Positions 8,862-17,233 of a stretch of 64,000 bases of DNA are shown here, one piece after another. The translations under genes and the position numbers were made by a program. The notes below the pieces were generated by a model that saw nothing but the letters and a program-made list of their open reading frames with translations, had not been told where the DNA came from and did no database searches. The DNA lies in the NCBI GenBank assembly GCA_034927445.1, contig JAYFPZ010000037.1, positions 3,344 to 67,343 of the forward strand. The letters are read 5' to 3'. Source of the DNA: PHAA01 sp034927445. GTDB taxonomy: Bacteria; Bacillota; Syntrophomonadia; Syntrophomonadales; Syntrophomonadaceae. How positions within the stretch are numbered: position 1 is the first letter of the stretch; every line of letters starts with the position of its first letter.

Positions 8862-9167
8862 ATATCTGATGATATCCTGGGCAGAATAGTCGTTTCAAAA
8901 TCCGGTCGCGATCAAGGCAAAGTGTTCATTGTGGTTAGGGTAATCAATGAACGGTATCTTAGCATCAGCGATGGGGATTTACGTAAAGCAGAGAAGCCTA
9001 AGAAGAAAAACATAAGGCATTTGCACATTACAACTCAGCGGGCCGATGAAATAGTGGATAGCTTGCGCCAAGGAGAAATACCTGCGAACCACGTCATTAA
9101 GAAAACTATTAAACAAATAATTGATAAAGGTTTAATCCGCGGGGAAGGAGGTCTGGTAAGTGGCTAA
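8862..9167 (+). CDS. KOW-domain RNA-binding protein with apparent AUA start
   Basis: The reading frame is open from a TGA at 8853-8855. It encodes SDDILGRIVVSKSGRDQGK, a KOW-like N-terminus found in small Clostridial proteins located between map and infA. No ATG, GTG or TTG occurs in frame before GTG 8922, and that start would cut off the conserved KOW part. ATA at 8862 lies nine bases after a good GGAGG (8848-8852) and would give a 101-residue protein. CTG 8877 is the only other near-cognate choice. Function is unknown; the family is ribosome-associated or RNA-binding by similarity. The gene overlaps infA by 8 bases. Confidence 0.8.
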   Translation: MSDDILGRIVVSKSGRDQGKVFIVVRVINERYLSISDGDLRKAEKPKKKNIRHLHITTQRADEIVDSLRQGEIPANHVIKKTIKQIIDKGLIRGEGGLVSG

Positions 9168-9378
9168 AGATGACGTTATCGAGGTAGAGGGAAAAGTGCT
9201 GGAACCATTACCTAACGCCATGTTCACGGTAGAAATGGAAAACGGCCATAAGGTCCTTGCCCATATTTCAGGGAAAATGAGAATGAACTTTATCAGAATA
9301 TTGCCTGGTGACCGAGTAATGGTGGAACTGTCACCCTATGACTTGAACCGGGGCAGAATTACCTATCGTTTTAAGTAG
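9160..9378 (+). CDS. infA: Translation initiation factor IF-1
   Basis: A 72-residue OB-fold protein from GTG 9160 behind GGAAGGAGG. The sequence AKDDVIEVEGKVLEPLPNA and the end YDLNRGRITYRFK are nearly universal in IF-1. It binds the 30S A site during initiation. Confidence 0.98.
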   Translation: MAKDDVIEVEGKVLEPLPNAMFTVEMENGHKVLAHISGKMRMNFIRILPGDRVMVELSPYDLNRGRITYRFK

Positions 9379-9414
9379 GATGATATACCACTATTGGCGA
9401 AGGAGGTTAATTAA

Positions 9415-9528
9415 TTGAAAGTAAGGGCTTCAGTCAAGAAAATGTGCGAAAAGTGCAAAATTATCAAGCGCAAGGGCAAGGTTACCGTTATTTGTGAAAA
9501 TCCCAAACACAAACAGGTTCAAGGGTAA
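9415..9528 (+). CDS. rpmJ: 50S ribosomal protein L36
   Basis: A 37-residue protein, MKVRASVKKMCEKCKIIKRK in its first part, read from TTG 9415 behind AAGGAGG. It is the zinc-binding L36 form with C11, C14, C27 and H32. It lies in its standard place between infA and rpsM. Confidence 0.97.
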   Translation: MKVRASVKKMCEKCKIIKRKGKVTVICENPKHKQVQG

Positions 9529-9573
9529 AGATAAAAAGACTATAAAATAATAATCCGAAGGAAGTGAGAAGCT

Positions 9574-9942
9574 TTGGCAAGAATAGCAGGTGTTGATTTA
9601 CCTCGGGACAAACGGGTGGAAGTATCCCTTACCTACATTCTGGGGATTGGGAGATCATCATCTCAGAAGATTTTGGCGGCGGCAGGTATAAATCCTGATA
9701 CTAGAGTGAAAGATTTAACCGAGGAAGAAGTTGCCAAACTCAGAGCGATTATCGACAAGAACTACGTGGTTGAAGGGGATCTGCGTAGGGATGTAAGCAT
9801 GAATATCAAAAGACTTATGGATTTAGGTTGTTATAGAGGACTGCGCCATCGTCGTGGATTGCCAGTCAGGGGACAGAAGACCAAAACCAATGCCCGTACC
9901 CGCAAGGGACCTAAACGGACCGCCGGCGGTAAGAAGAAATAG
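9574..9942 (+). CDS. rpsM: 30S ribosomal protein S13
   Basis: A 122-residue S13 from TTG 9574 (MARIAGVDLPRDKRVEVSLT). The helix-two-turn-helix and the basic tail (RHRRGLPVRGQKTKTNARTR) that contacts P-site tRNA are present. It forms the head bridge to L5. Confidence 0.98.
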   Translation: MARIAGVDLPRDKRVEVSLTYILGIGRSSSQKILAAAGINPDTRVKDLTEEEVAKLRAIIDKNYVVEGDLRRDVSMNIKRLMDLGCYRGLRHRRGLPVRGQKTKTNARTRKGPKRTAGGKKK

Positions 9943-9962
9943 CCTAGAAGGAGGATAATTGA

Positions 9963-10358
9963 GTGGCACGAAGGACTGCGAATGTCAGGGTTAAAAGACG
10001 TGAAAAAAAGAATATCGCCGAAGGAATAGCTCATATTAAATCAACTTTCAATAATACGATAATTTCCATAACTGACAAACATGGAAATGCTATATCCTGG
10101 GCAAGTGCGGGAACCGTCGGATTCAAGGGTTCTCGGAAAAGCACACCCTTTGCCGCCCAGCAGGCAGCTGAAAATGCGGCCCGGGCAGCTATGGAGCATG
10201 GTCTCCGGGAAGTGGAATGCTTCGTCAAAGGTCCGGGAGCCGGACGCGAAGCAGCCATCAGGTCTCTACAGGCAGCGGGTTTGGAAGTAAGCGTAATTAA
10301 AGACGTTACCCCAATTCCCCACAATGGATGTAGACCACCAAAAAGAAGAAGAGTTTAA
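9963..10358 (+). CDS. rpsK: 30S ribosomal protein S11
   Basis: A 131-residue S11 from GTG 9963 behind AAGGAGG. Signature pieces are ITDKHGNAISWASAGTVGFKG and the C-terminal TPIPHNGCRPPKRRRV. S11 forms the platform of the 30S subunit near the E-site mRNA. Confidence 0.98.
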   Translation: MARRTANVRVKRREKKNIAEGIAHIKSTFNNTIISITDKHGNAISWASAGTVGFKGSRKSTPFAAQQAAENAARAAMEHGLREVECFVKGPGAGREAAIRSLQAAGLEVSVIKDVTPIPHNGCRPPKRRRV

Positions 10359-10373
10359 GGAGGTAGTGGTTTA

Positions 10374-11003
10374 GTGGGAAGATATACTGACTCGGTCTGT
10401 CGCCAGTGCCGCCGTGAAGGGGAGAAATTGTTCCTCAAGGGGGATAGGTGTTATTCCGAAAAGTGTTCGGTGCAGAAGAGGCCGTTTGTACCCGGTCAGC
10501 ATGGCCAGAAACGCAGACAGAAAACCAGTGAATATGGACTGCAATTGAGAGAGAAGCAAAAAACCAAGAGAATCTACGGAGTTTTGGAAAAACAGTTCCG
10601 CAACTATTTCAAAAAAGCAGAACGCCAAAAAGGAATAGCGGGTGAGAACTTATTAATTCTATTAGAAAGGCGCCTGGATAATGTGATCTTCAGACTGGGT
10701 CTGGCAGCGTCACGTAAGGAGGCCCGCCAACTGGTGAATCATGACCATTTTACGATCAATGGTAAAAAGGCCAATATTCCTTCCATGCTGGTTGCTGTAG
10801 GCGACACCATTCAGGTTAAAGCCGGCAGCGCTGATTCGCCTAAATTTCAGGAAATAAAGGCCGCTGGAGCCTACAAAACTCCTCCTCAGTGGTTGGAAGT
10901 AGATATTGATAATCTAACGGGCAGGATTTTATCCTATCCGAACAGAGAGCTTATAGATACAGCGGTTGCTGAACATTTGATCATCGAGCTGTACTCTAGG
11001 TAA
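10374..11003 (+). CDS. rpsD: 30S ribosomal protein S4
   Basis: A 209-residue S4 from GTG 10374. The N-terminus carries four cysteines (CRQC...CYSEKC) of the zinc-binding form; the central S4 RNA-binding domain (RLDNVIFRLGLAASRKEARQ) is intact. S4 nucleates 30S assembly and in many bacteria represses the alpha operon. Confidence 0.98.
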   Translation: MGRYTDSVCRQCRREGEKLFLKGDRCYSEKCSVQKRPFVPGQHGQKRRQKTSEYGLQLREKQKTKRIYGVLEKQFRNYFKKAERQKGIAGENLLILLERRLDNVIFRLGLAASRKEARQLVNHDHFTINGKKANIPSMLVAVGDTIQVKAGSADSPKFQEIKAAGAYKTPPQWLEVDIDNLTGRILSYPNRELIDTAVAEHLIIELYSR

Positions 11004-11051
11004 TATATCTATGTAATATAAACCTCTAAGAAAGAAAGAGGGGATAAATTA

Positions 11052-12002
11052 ATGCTAGAGATGGAAAAGCCGCGCATAGAGTGCGTTGATAAGGACCCCG
11101 ACAATAACTATGGGAAATTTGTCATCGAACCGCTGGAACGAGGCTATGGAACAACCCTCGGAAATTCTTTGCGTCGAGTTTTGTTATCATCATTGCCCGG
11201 AGCGGCAGTAACCTCTATAAAAATTGACGGGGTTCTGCATGAGTTTTCCACCATTCCGGGAGTGCTGGAAGATACCACTGAGATGATATTGAACATAAAG
11301 CAGATGGTCTTGCACTATGACGGGAACGAACGCAAATTGATCCACATGGTGCAAACCGGTCCGAAAAATGTGTGTGCCGGGGACATTGAACCCGATGGTG
11401 AAATAGAGATATTGAATCCGGATCTGCATATAGCCAGCCTGGATGAGGATGGCAAACTGGAGATTGAAATGACGGTGGAGAGGGGACGGGGCTACGTAAG
11501 CGCTGATCAGCAACCCCAGAAAAACACTGATATTGTTGGGTTGATACCGATTGATTCCATATATACTCCAGTTACCAAAGTAAATTATTCCATCGAGAAT
11601 ACCAGGGTGGGTAAAAGAACCGATTATGACAAGCTTATCCTGGAAGTCTGGACCAACGGCAGTATCCGCCCGGAAGAGGCAATCAGTTTATCTTCACAGA
11701 TACTTATTGAGTACCTCAAGCTCTTTACCGAGATAGATGACACATATTCCGAGGTGGAAATCCTGGTAGAAAAAGAAGAAGAAAAGAAAGACAAGGTTCT
11801 GGAGATGTCGATTGAAGAACTGGAACTCTCAGTACGGGCATCTAACGGACTTAAGCGAGCCAGCATCAATACCGTCGGTGACCTAATTGAAAAAACCCGG
11901 GAAGAAATGAGCAAGATCAGAAACCTGGGCCAAAAATCATTGGAAGAAATAGAGAAAAAGTTGAAAGAGCTAGATTTAAACTTTAAGAAATCAGAAGAGT
12001 AG
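11052..12002 (+). CDS. rpoA: DNA-directed RNA polymerase subunit alpha
   Basis: A 316-residue alpha subunit. The N-terminal dimerisation domain (GYGTTLGNSLRRVLLSSLPG) and the C-terminal domain with helix-hairpin-helix (LELSVRASNGLKRASINTVG) are joined by an acidic/lysine linker near residue 240. The C-terminal domain binds UP elements and activators. ATG 11052 or 11061 may be the start. Confidence 0.98.
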   Translation: MLEMEKPRIECVDKDPDNNYGKFVIEPLERGYGTTLGNSLRRVLLSSLPGAAVTSIKIDGVLHEFSTIPGVLEDTTEMILNIKQMVLHYDGNERKLIHMVQTGPKNVCAGDIEPDGEIEILNPDLHIASLDEDGKLEIEMTVERGRGYVSADQQPQKNTDIVGLIPIDSIYTPVTKVNYSIENTRVGKRTDYDKLILEVWTNGSIRPEEAISLSSQILIEYLKLFTEIDDTYSEVEILVEKEEEKKDKVLEMSIEELELSVRASNGLKRASINTVGDLIEKTREEMSKIRNLGQKSLEEIEKKLKELDLNFKKSEE

Positions 12003-12017
12003 AAGGGAGGGTGTCCA

Positions 12018-12359
12018 TTGGGTTACCGCAGATTAGGCTTTAGAAGCGACCACCGGAGAGCATTGCTGAGAAATTCAGTAACCTCTTTGTTGGAACATGA
12101 AAAAATAACGACCACCGAAACCAGAGCCAAGGAAATCAGCAGCATCGCTGAAAAAATGATTACTTTGGCCAAGAGAGGTGATTTGCATGCCCGCCGGCAA
12201 GCAGACTCTTATCTCATGAGTGAAGCAGTGGTGTTTAAATTATTTTCCACCCTGTCCCAGCGTTATCAAGAACGTCCGGGTGGCTATACCAGAATAATAA
12301 AGACTGGCACGCGCAAGGGAGACGGGGCGCCTATGGCAATCGTGGAGCTGGTTGATTAA
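12018..12359 (+). CDS. rplQ: 50S ribosomal protein L17
   Basis: A 113-residue L17 from TTG 12018 behind AAGGGAGG. It begins MGYRRLGFRSDHRRALLRNS and ends with the family motif RKGDGAPMAIVELVD. It closes the alpha operon; the usual ecfA1-ecfA2-ecfT genes of many Firmicutes are missing between it and truA. Confidence 0.97.
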   Translation: MGYRRLGFRSDHRRALLRNSVTSLLEHEKITTTETRAKEISSIAEKMITLAKRGDLHARRQADSYLMSEAVVFKLFSTLSQRYQERPGGYTRIIKTGTRKGDGAPMAIVELVD

Positions 12360-12443
12360 CCGATCTTTATGCCGGATTGGGCTGCCAATCAGCTATGCCA
12401 GGAATAATGATCAGAGTTGATACAGCTCTTTAAAAGGTATGAA

Positions 12444-12475
12444 AGGAGGATTTATTAATATCCTCCTAATCTTTT
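12444..12475 (+). terminator. Terminator-like hairpin after rplQ
   Basis: A perfect 8-bp stem (AGGAGGAT at 12444-12451 with ATCCTCCT at 12460-12467), an 8-base loop and then AATCTTTT. It fits a weak intrinsic terminator ending the superoperon. One arm is itself an SD-like sequence. The T-run is short, so readthrough into truA is likely. Confidence 0.5.
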
Positions 12476-12523
12476 GGGGGGGCAATGGGGATGTTCCCAT
12501 TGTCCCTTTCTGACGGTGAGGAA

Positions 12524-13258
12524 ATGCCTAGAATTAAAATGATAATAGAATATGACGGCGGTGATTATCATGGATTCCAGCGCCAGGATAATGCTCATAC
12601 GGTTCAGGCGGAGCTGGAAAAACAAATCCTTCGCCTGAGCGGCGAAGCTGTAACGATCACAGCAGCCAGCCGTACCGATGCCGGAGTTCATGCCCGCGGG
12701 CAGGTCATCGCTTTTGACACTGCTGCCAGAATACCGCCGGACAGGTGGTATTTAGCCTTAAACAGCTTCCTGCCGGAAGATATACGAGGGCTCAGCAGCG
12801 CCGAGGCCAATCCCGACTTCAATCCGCAATTTCAGGCAATCAGGAAAACTTATATCTACTGCCTTTACCGGCAAAAGTCAGGTGCTCCCTTTTACCGCCG
12901 GTATGCCCTGTGCAACATCGAAAAGCTGGACCTGAATGCCATGCGCCAGGCTTGCCGGTTTATCACCGGCCCTCATAATTTTAAAGCTTTTTGTGCCAGC
13001 GGGTCTACTTCAAAGACCTTTGAGCGCACCGTTTTCAATTGTGGGTTAACTGAAGAAGGGCCTATGCTGCGCCTTAACATAGAGGGCAATGGTTTTTTAT
13101 ACAATATGGTCCGGATAGTTATGGGAACCTTGCTGGAAGTAGGCCGACATCGTCTCCCGGCCGATGCAATACCCGGTATAATAGAATCCCGGGACAGGAC
13201 CCGGGCCGGTCCTACGGTTCCGCCCCAGGGATTATATTTGATGAAGGTAGAATACTAA
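12524..13258 (+). CDS. truA: tRNA pseudouridine(38-40) synthase TruA
   Basis: A 244-residue enzyme that converts U38-U40 of the tRNA anticodon arm to pseudouridine. It contains the catalytic Asp motif ASRTDAGVHARGQV (about residues 48-61) and FLYNMVRIVMGTLLEVG near the C-terminus. ATG 12524 after GGTGAGG gives the usual MPRIKMIIEYDGGDYHGFQR; a more distant ATG at 12485 would add unrelated residues. Confidence 0.96.
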   Translation: MPRIKMIIEYDGGDYHGFQRQDNAHTVQAELEKQILRLSGEAVTITAASRTDAGVHARGQVIAFDTAARIPPDRWYLALNSFLPEDIRGLSSAEANPDFNPQFQAIRKTYIYCLYRQKSGAPFYRRYALCNIEKLDLNAMRQACRFITGPHNFKAFCASGSTSKTFERTVFNCGLTEEGPMLRLNIEGNGFLYNMVRIVMGTLLEVGRHRLPADAIPGIIESRDRTRAGPTVPPQGLYLMKVEY

Positions 13259-13268
13259 AGAGTAGAGA

Positions 13269-13306
13269 TTGTCAAAATCTTGTCAAGGGGACAGTTCTTT
13301 TGACAA
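13269..13306. repeat. Inverted repeat downstream of truA
   Basis: TTGTCAAAA (13269-13277) pairs with TTTTGACAA (13298-13306), a 9-bp stem with a 20-base loop that contains GGGGACAG. There is no T-run, so it is not a typical terminator. GGGGACA-containing hairpins also occur at 28618 and 52681. Confidence 0.5.
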
Positions 13307-13385
13307 CCTGTGTGTTCCCCTGTTCACCCCGTTATCTTGGGTCCAACCTAAAAACATTTATTTTTGGCAAAAGGCGGTTACTTTC

Positions 13386-13415
13386 TTGACAAAGGGAGTT
13401 AAACATAGATAGAAT
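13386..13415 (+). promoter_or_regulatory. Sigma-A type promoter for rplM-rpsI
   Basis: TTGACA at 13386-13391 and TAGAAT at 13410-13415, spaced 18 bases. It lies 107 bases before the rplM start, leaving a leader of about 100 bases. Firmicutes often carry an L13-binding leader here, but I cannot confirm its fold by eye. Confidence 0.65.
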
Positions 13416-13522
13416 TAATAGGTAGTCTCTAAACTGATGTTTGGCTTCTGCCCCGTTGACAAACAATAAGAATAGAGACGATCAAGTATGCAATCAGGTA
13501 ATGAAGTACAGGAGGGAAAATC

Positions 13523-13957
13523 GTGAAATCATATATGGCGAAGCCAGCCGAGGTTGACCGCAAATGGTATCTGATCGATGCGACTGACCAAACCCTGGGT
13601 AGACTGTCATCAGAAGTAGCCTCAATATTGAGAGGCAAACACAAACCCATCTATACCCCCCATGTAGATACCGGCGATTATATAATTGTGATCAACGCTT
13701 CCAAGATAAAGCTGACCGGCAATAAGCTCACCCAGAAAAAAATGCGGTGGCACACCAGTTACCCGGGCGGCCTGAAAGAAATAGATTATGGTTCACTTTT
13801 ACAGAAGAAACCGGAGAAAATTATAGAAGCAGCGGTTAAGGGAATGCTTCCTCACAATCGTTTAGGCCAGACTATGTTTAAAAAGCTTAAAGTATACCGG
13901 GGAAGCGAACACCCTCATCAGGCCCAACAACCCGAAGTCCGGGAATTGAGAGGTTAG
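13523..13957 (+). CDS. rplM: 50S ribosomal protein L13
   Basis: A 144-residue L13 from GTG 13523 behind AGGAGGG. It has WYLIDATDQTLGRLSSEVA near the N-terminus and the AVKGMLPHNRLG motif. L13 is an early 50S assembly protein. It is co-transcribed with rpsI, 10 bases downstream. Confidence 0.97.
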   Translation: MKSYMAKPAEVDRKWYLIDATDQTLGRLSSEVASILRGKHKPIYTPHVDTGDYIIVINASKIKLTGNKLTQKKMRWHTSYPGGLKEIDYGSLLQKKPEKIIEAAVKGMLPHNRLGQTMFKKLKVYRGSEHPHQAQQPEVRELRG

Positions 13958-13967
13958 GAGGAGCGAT

Positions 13968-14360
13968 ATGTCTAAGGCACAATACTGGGGAACCGGAAGA
14001 AGAAAAAAAGCAGTTGCCAGGGTAAGATTGATTCCTGGTAGTGGTAATATAACCATAAATAACAGGGATTTCGAAAATTTCTTCCCCAACCGGACCAGCC
14101 GGCTCATCGTTTTGCAGCCGATGGAACTGACCGACATGACGGGGAGATTCGATATAGTTTGCCGCGTAGACGGCGGAGGAGTTACAGGCCAGGCAGGCGC
14201 TATAAGATTAGGTATTGCCCGGGCTTTGATTAAAGCCAATTCCGAATTACGCCCGGGCCTTAAAAAGGCAGGATTTCTTACCCGCGATCCGCGTATGACC
14301 GAAAGAAAGAAATACGGCTTGCATAAAGCCCGCAAAGCCCCGCAATATTCAAAACGTTAG
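13968..14360 (+). CDS. rpsI: 30S ribosomal protein S9
   Basis: A 130-residue S9 with the GTGRRKKAVARVRLIPGSG N-terminus and the conserved tail RKAPQYSKR, whose final Arg contacts the P-site tRNA anticodon. It follows an AGGAGGAG-like site and ends the rplM-rpsI operon. Confidence 0.98.
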   Translation: MSKAQYWGTGRRKKAVARVRLIPGSGNITINNRDFENFFPNRTSRLIVLQPMELTDMTGRFDIVCRVDGGGVTGQAGAIRLGIARALIKANSELRPGLKKAGFLTRDPRMTERKKYGLHKARKAPQYSKR

Positions 14361-14370
14361 TTGAACCGAA

Positions 14371-14397
14371 AACCTCTCCAGCCTGGAGGGGTTTTTT
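14371..14397 (+). terminator. Intrinsic terminator after rpsI
   Basis: CCTCTCCA / TGGAGGGG stem with a 3-base loop (GCC) and TTTTTT directly behind, about 12 bases after the rpsI stop. It is a textbook rho-independent terminator. Confidence 0.9.
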
Positions 14398-14409
14398 GCT
14401 GGGGATAAA

Positions 14410-14690
14410 TAGACGCGGATTCCGCGGACTTTTATGAAAGACGCAGAGAAAAAAGTTGAAGATAAATATAGAATAGTTGATGATATCGCAGATTCATTTA
14501 AGGATTATGCATGCCGTGCACCTGCCCTTCCTTTTTGTCTTCTCAGTAAGGAGGGGCTTTTAGTGTTCAGGGCGGACAAGGCACCCGTCTTGCTCATTCC
14601 CATGCGCATTCGATTAATACCCTTCGTAGCCTTTTCTCGACTTTGGTTTTATGGGAATGTCTGAGGTAGTCATATCAGTCCGCGTCCATT
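14410..14690. mobile_element. MITE-like element, copy 1
   Basis: The left end TAGACGCGGA...GCGGACTTTTATGA (14410-14437) is the reverse complement, with changes, of the right end TCATATCAGTCCGCGTCCA (14670-14688). Related ends occur at 16914/17214 and 21667/21838. Inside, AAATATAGAATAGTTGATGA (near 14465) is almost repeated in copy 2. It carries a short open frame (14434-14664) that I do not regard as a gene. No transposase is visible, so it would be non-autonomous. Confidence 0.7.
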
Positions 14691-14748
14691 AATATTATCT
14701 ACCTCTCCGGCATATATAAGAAATATCATGACCGGGAGGTTTTGTTTT

Positions 14749-15471
14749 TTGTTTAAAAAAGTGCTGATCATAAAAAGAAAGCCCGGCAGCATTATCCTGG
14801 CGATATTGCTGTTACCGGCCTTGTGTTATTGGGGGGCGGGGCTGAGTAATCCTGATGATAGAGCGGTGATGTCCTATTCCCTGGTTAATCATGTGATTGT
14901 GGTGGATGCCGGACATGGGGGATATGATCCTGGGGCCATCGGTCCCGGCAAACATGTGGAAAAAGACATAACCCTGGCCATTAGCACAAAACTCAGCAGC
15001 CTTTTGAGCCAATCGGGTGCGCTGGTAATAAATACTCGGGAAAAGGACGAAGATCTGGCCGGAGATAATTTCTCCGGCAGCCTCTTGGAGAGAAAGAGAA
15101 AGGATCTGGCCGCACGCGTAGCCAAAGCCCAGGAAAACCATGCGGAGATTTTCATCAGCATTCACACCAATGCCGATGTCAGCCCGCGCTGGTCGGGGGC
15201 GCAGACATTTTACAGCCCCAAGAGCGAAAAAGCCAAAAAGACCGCAATTGCCATTCAAGATGAGTTGATCCAAATTTTGGGTAATACTACCCGCCAAGCC
15301 AAAACCGGCAGCTATTATATAACTGAGAAAACCGATATGACCGCGGTGATTGTGGAGGTGGGTTTTTTATCTAACCCGAAAGAAGAACAGCTGCTGGCCA
15401 ACGAGGAATACCAGGATAAAGTTGCCTACGCCATTTTTTCAGGTATCGCCAAATCACTAATTGATGGATAA
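14749..15471 (+). CDS. cwlD: N-acetylmuramoyl-L-alanine amidase CwlD
   Basis: A 240-residue zinc amidase (amidase_3). An N-terminal hydrophobic segment (about residues 12-28) anchors or exports it. Motifs are VVDAGHGGYDPGAIG (zinc His), ISIHTNAD (second His) and VEVGFLSNPKEEQ (catalytic Glu). CwlD makes muramic-delta-lactam in the spore cortex, needed for germination. TTG 14749 is preferred, nine bases after GGGAGG; ATG 14728 lies before that site. The position beside rpsI matches other spore formers. Confidence 0.9.
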   Translation: MFKKVLIIKRKPGSIILAILLLPALCYWGAGLSNPDDRAVMSYSLVNHVIVVDAGHGGYDPGAIGPGKHVEKDITLAISTKLSSLLSQSGALVINTREKDEDLAGDNFSGSLLERKRKDLAARVAKAQENHAEIFISIHTNADVSPRWSGAQTFYSPKSEKAKKTAIAIQDELIQILGNTTRQAKTGSYYITEKTDMTAVIVEVGFLSNPKEEQLLANEEYQDKVAYAIFSGIAKSLIDG

Positions 15472-15517
15472 AATGGGAATATAAATACTATACCGCAATT
15501 GAGCAAAAGGAGGGCCG

Positions 15518-16915
15518 ATGATGATTACCTATGCAGCTTTAACACCTCATCCTCCTATAATTATTCCGGAGATAGGCCAGGAAAGGAGCAAAGAGGCGGA
15601 TAAGACGATTGGCGGCATGCAGGCCGTGGCGCAAAGGCTGAACCTCAGCCCGCCTGACACCGTCATATTCCTTACACCCCATGGAAATGTATTTGCGGAC
15701 TGTATCACATGTCTGATCGAGCCTGAACTGGAGGGAAATATGGGAGGATTCGGGCATCCTGAGGTCTCTGCCCGTCATCCCAATGATCTGGAATTGCTGA
15801 GGGAACTGGGAATACGAGCTGAAGCCCACAATATCAAAGTGCTCGGAATCGACCGTAAAATAGCAGCAAGTTATGCTCTAAATCCGGATATTGACCATGG
15901 GATAATGGTCCCCTTGTATTACCTGGAGCAAGCCGGCATGGGGGACAAGCCGATACTGGCATTGAGCGTAGGCGACCTGGATACTATGGAGTTGTATTTG
16001 CTGGGCAAATTGATTCAGGAGGCGGCCGATAATATAGGCAAAAAAGTGGCGGTGATTGCTTCCGGTGATATGTCCCATTGCCTTAAGGATGAAGGCCCTT
16101 ATGCTTATCATCCGGATGGTCCCCGCTTTGATCTGATGATCAAAGATTTGCTGGCCAGAGCTGATACCCAAGGGGTTTTGAACGTCTCCGAAGATTTGCG
16201 CCGGAATGCTGGAGAATGCGGGTATCGTTCGATTGTAATAATGCTGGGGGTGATGGATGGTTATCATATCCGCGCAGAGGTGTTTAGTTACGAAGGCCCC
16301 TTCGGCGTTGGATATCTGGTCGTAGGTCTGAATCCCTCGGGGCGGGGGCCAAGCATGTGGGAAGAATTGACCGCCGCCCGCAACCGGTTGATGGAAAGCC
16401 GCAGAGCGGCTGAATCCATACCGGTAAAATGGGCCCGTTTGATATTGGAAAGTCATCTTAAGGGTGAACCCAATCCGGAACTGCCTCAGGAAATGGAAGC
16501 GCTGCTGAATGAGCGGGCGGGTGTCTTTGTGTCTCTCAATAAACACGGGCAGCTTAGAGGCTGCATCGGTACCTTTCTGCCAGCCTATGCCAACGTGGCC
16601 CAGGAGATTAGAAAAAACGCCCTGGCAGCCGGACTGCACGACCCCCGGTTTTCACCGGTAGAGGCATCGGAACTACCTTCCCTGGTGTACTCTGTAGATA
16701 TATTAGCCCAGCCGGAACCCTGCCGTAAGGGAGACCTTGATCCCAAGCGCTATGGGGTTATTGTAAGCAGTGGCTCCAAACGCGGGCTGCTCCTGCCCGA
16801 TCTGGAGGGGGTCGACACCGTTGATCAACAGTTGGAGATCGCGCTGCAGAAGGGCGGTATATCCCCCCGCGAGAAATACAGCATTCAGCGCTTTGAAGTA
16901 AAAAGGTTTACGTAA
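15518..16915 (+). CDS. amrB-amrA: AmmeMemoRadiSam fusion: Memo/LigB-like domain + AMMECR1 domain
   Basis: A 465-residue fusion. Residues 1 to about 275 are a Memo-like (class III extradiol dioxygenase fold) domain with TPHPPIIIPEIG, FLTPHGN and SGDMSHCL providing candidate metal-binding His/Asp residues. Residues about 285-465 are AMMECR1, with its signature LRGCIGTF near residue 345. Many organisms have these as two proteins, AmrB and AmrA. The radical SAM partner follows at 17234, after an inserted repeat element. The biochemical role of the set is poorly known. Confidence 0.92.
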   Translation: MMITYAALTPHPPIIIPEIGQERSKEADKTIGGMQAVAQRLNLSPPDTVIFLTPHGNVFADCITCLIEPELEGNMGGFGHPEVSARHPNDLELLRELGIRAEAHNIKVLGIDRKIAASYALNPDIDHGIMVPLYYLEQAGMGDKPILALSVGDLDTMELYLLGKLIQEAADNIGKKVAVIASGDMSHCLKDEGPYAYHPDGPRFDLMIKDLLARADTQGVLNVSEDLRRNAGECGYRSIVIMLGVMDGYHIRAEVFSYEGPFGVGYLVVGLNPSGRGPSMWEELTAARNRLMESRRAAESIPVKWARLILESHLKGEPNPELPQEMEALLNERAGVFVSLNKHGQLRGCIGTFLPAYANVAQEIRKNALAAGLHDPRFSPVEASELPSLVYSVDILAQPEPCRKGDLDPKRYGVIVSSGSKRGLLLPDLEGVDTVDQQLEIALQKGGISPREKYSIQRFEVKRFT

Positions 16916-17214
16916 TAGACGCACGGAACAGCGCAGACTTTTATGAGCAACCCAGATAAAAGAATGTAAGAAAATATAGAATAGTCTATGATATCGCTGA
17001 TTAGTATGATTATCGCAGGTTCACTTAATGGAGCAGGCATGCCTGCAGGGTGGAACAACCAGCTGTTAACGAGGCTTTTAGTATGGGGGTATAATCGCCC
17101 GATTGGGCCTGGGGATCGTTCTTCCTCCTGGTTTTACTCAATAGCTTTTTCAGTTAAAGGTCAGCGTCATTCATATAAGTCTGCGTGTGAGCGAAGCGAA
17201 CCCGCGTCTATTTA
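16914..17214. mobile_element. MITE-like element, copy 2
   Basis: Left end TAGACGCACGGAACAGCGCA followed by GACTTTTATGA; right end TCATATAAGTCTGCGTGTGA, then an internal hairpin and CCCGCGTCTATTT. The two ends are imperfect inverted repeats. AAATATAGAATAGTCTATGA inside matches copy 1. It separates the amrB-amrA fusion from its radical SAM gene and also creates a false N-terminal extension (16988) for the latter. Confidence 0.75.
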
Positions 17215-17233
17215 CTATGCCGGAGGTTGTAAT

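Noticed and set aside
14434..14664. Plus-strand frame of 76 codons
   Set aside because: It lies inside the MITE-like element, has no ribosome binding site and resembles no protein.
16988..17233. N-terminal extension of the AmrS-type radical SAM gene
   Set aside because: The extra codons are MITE-like sequence; ATG 17234 has the proper ribosome binding site and family N-terminus.
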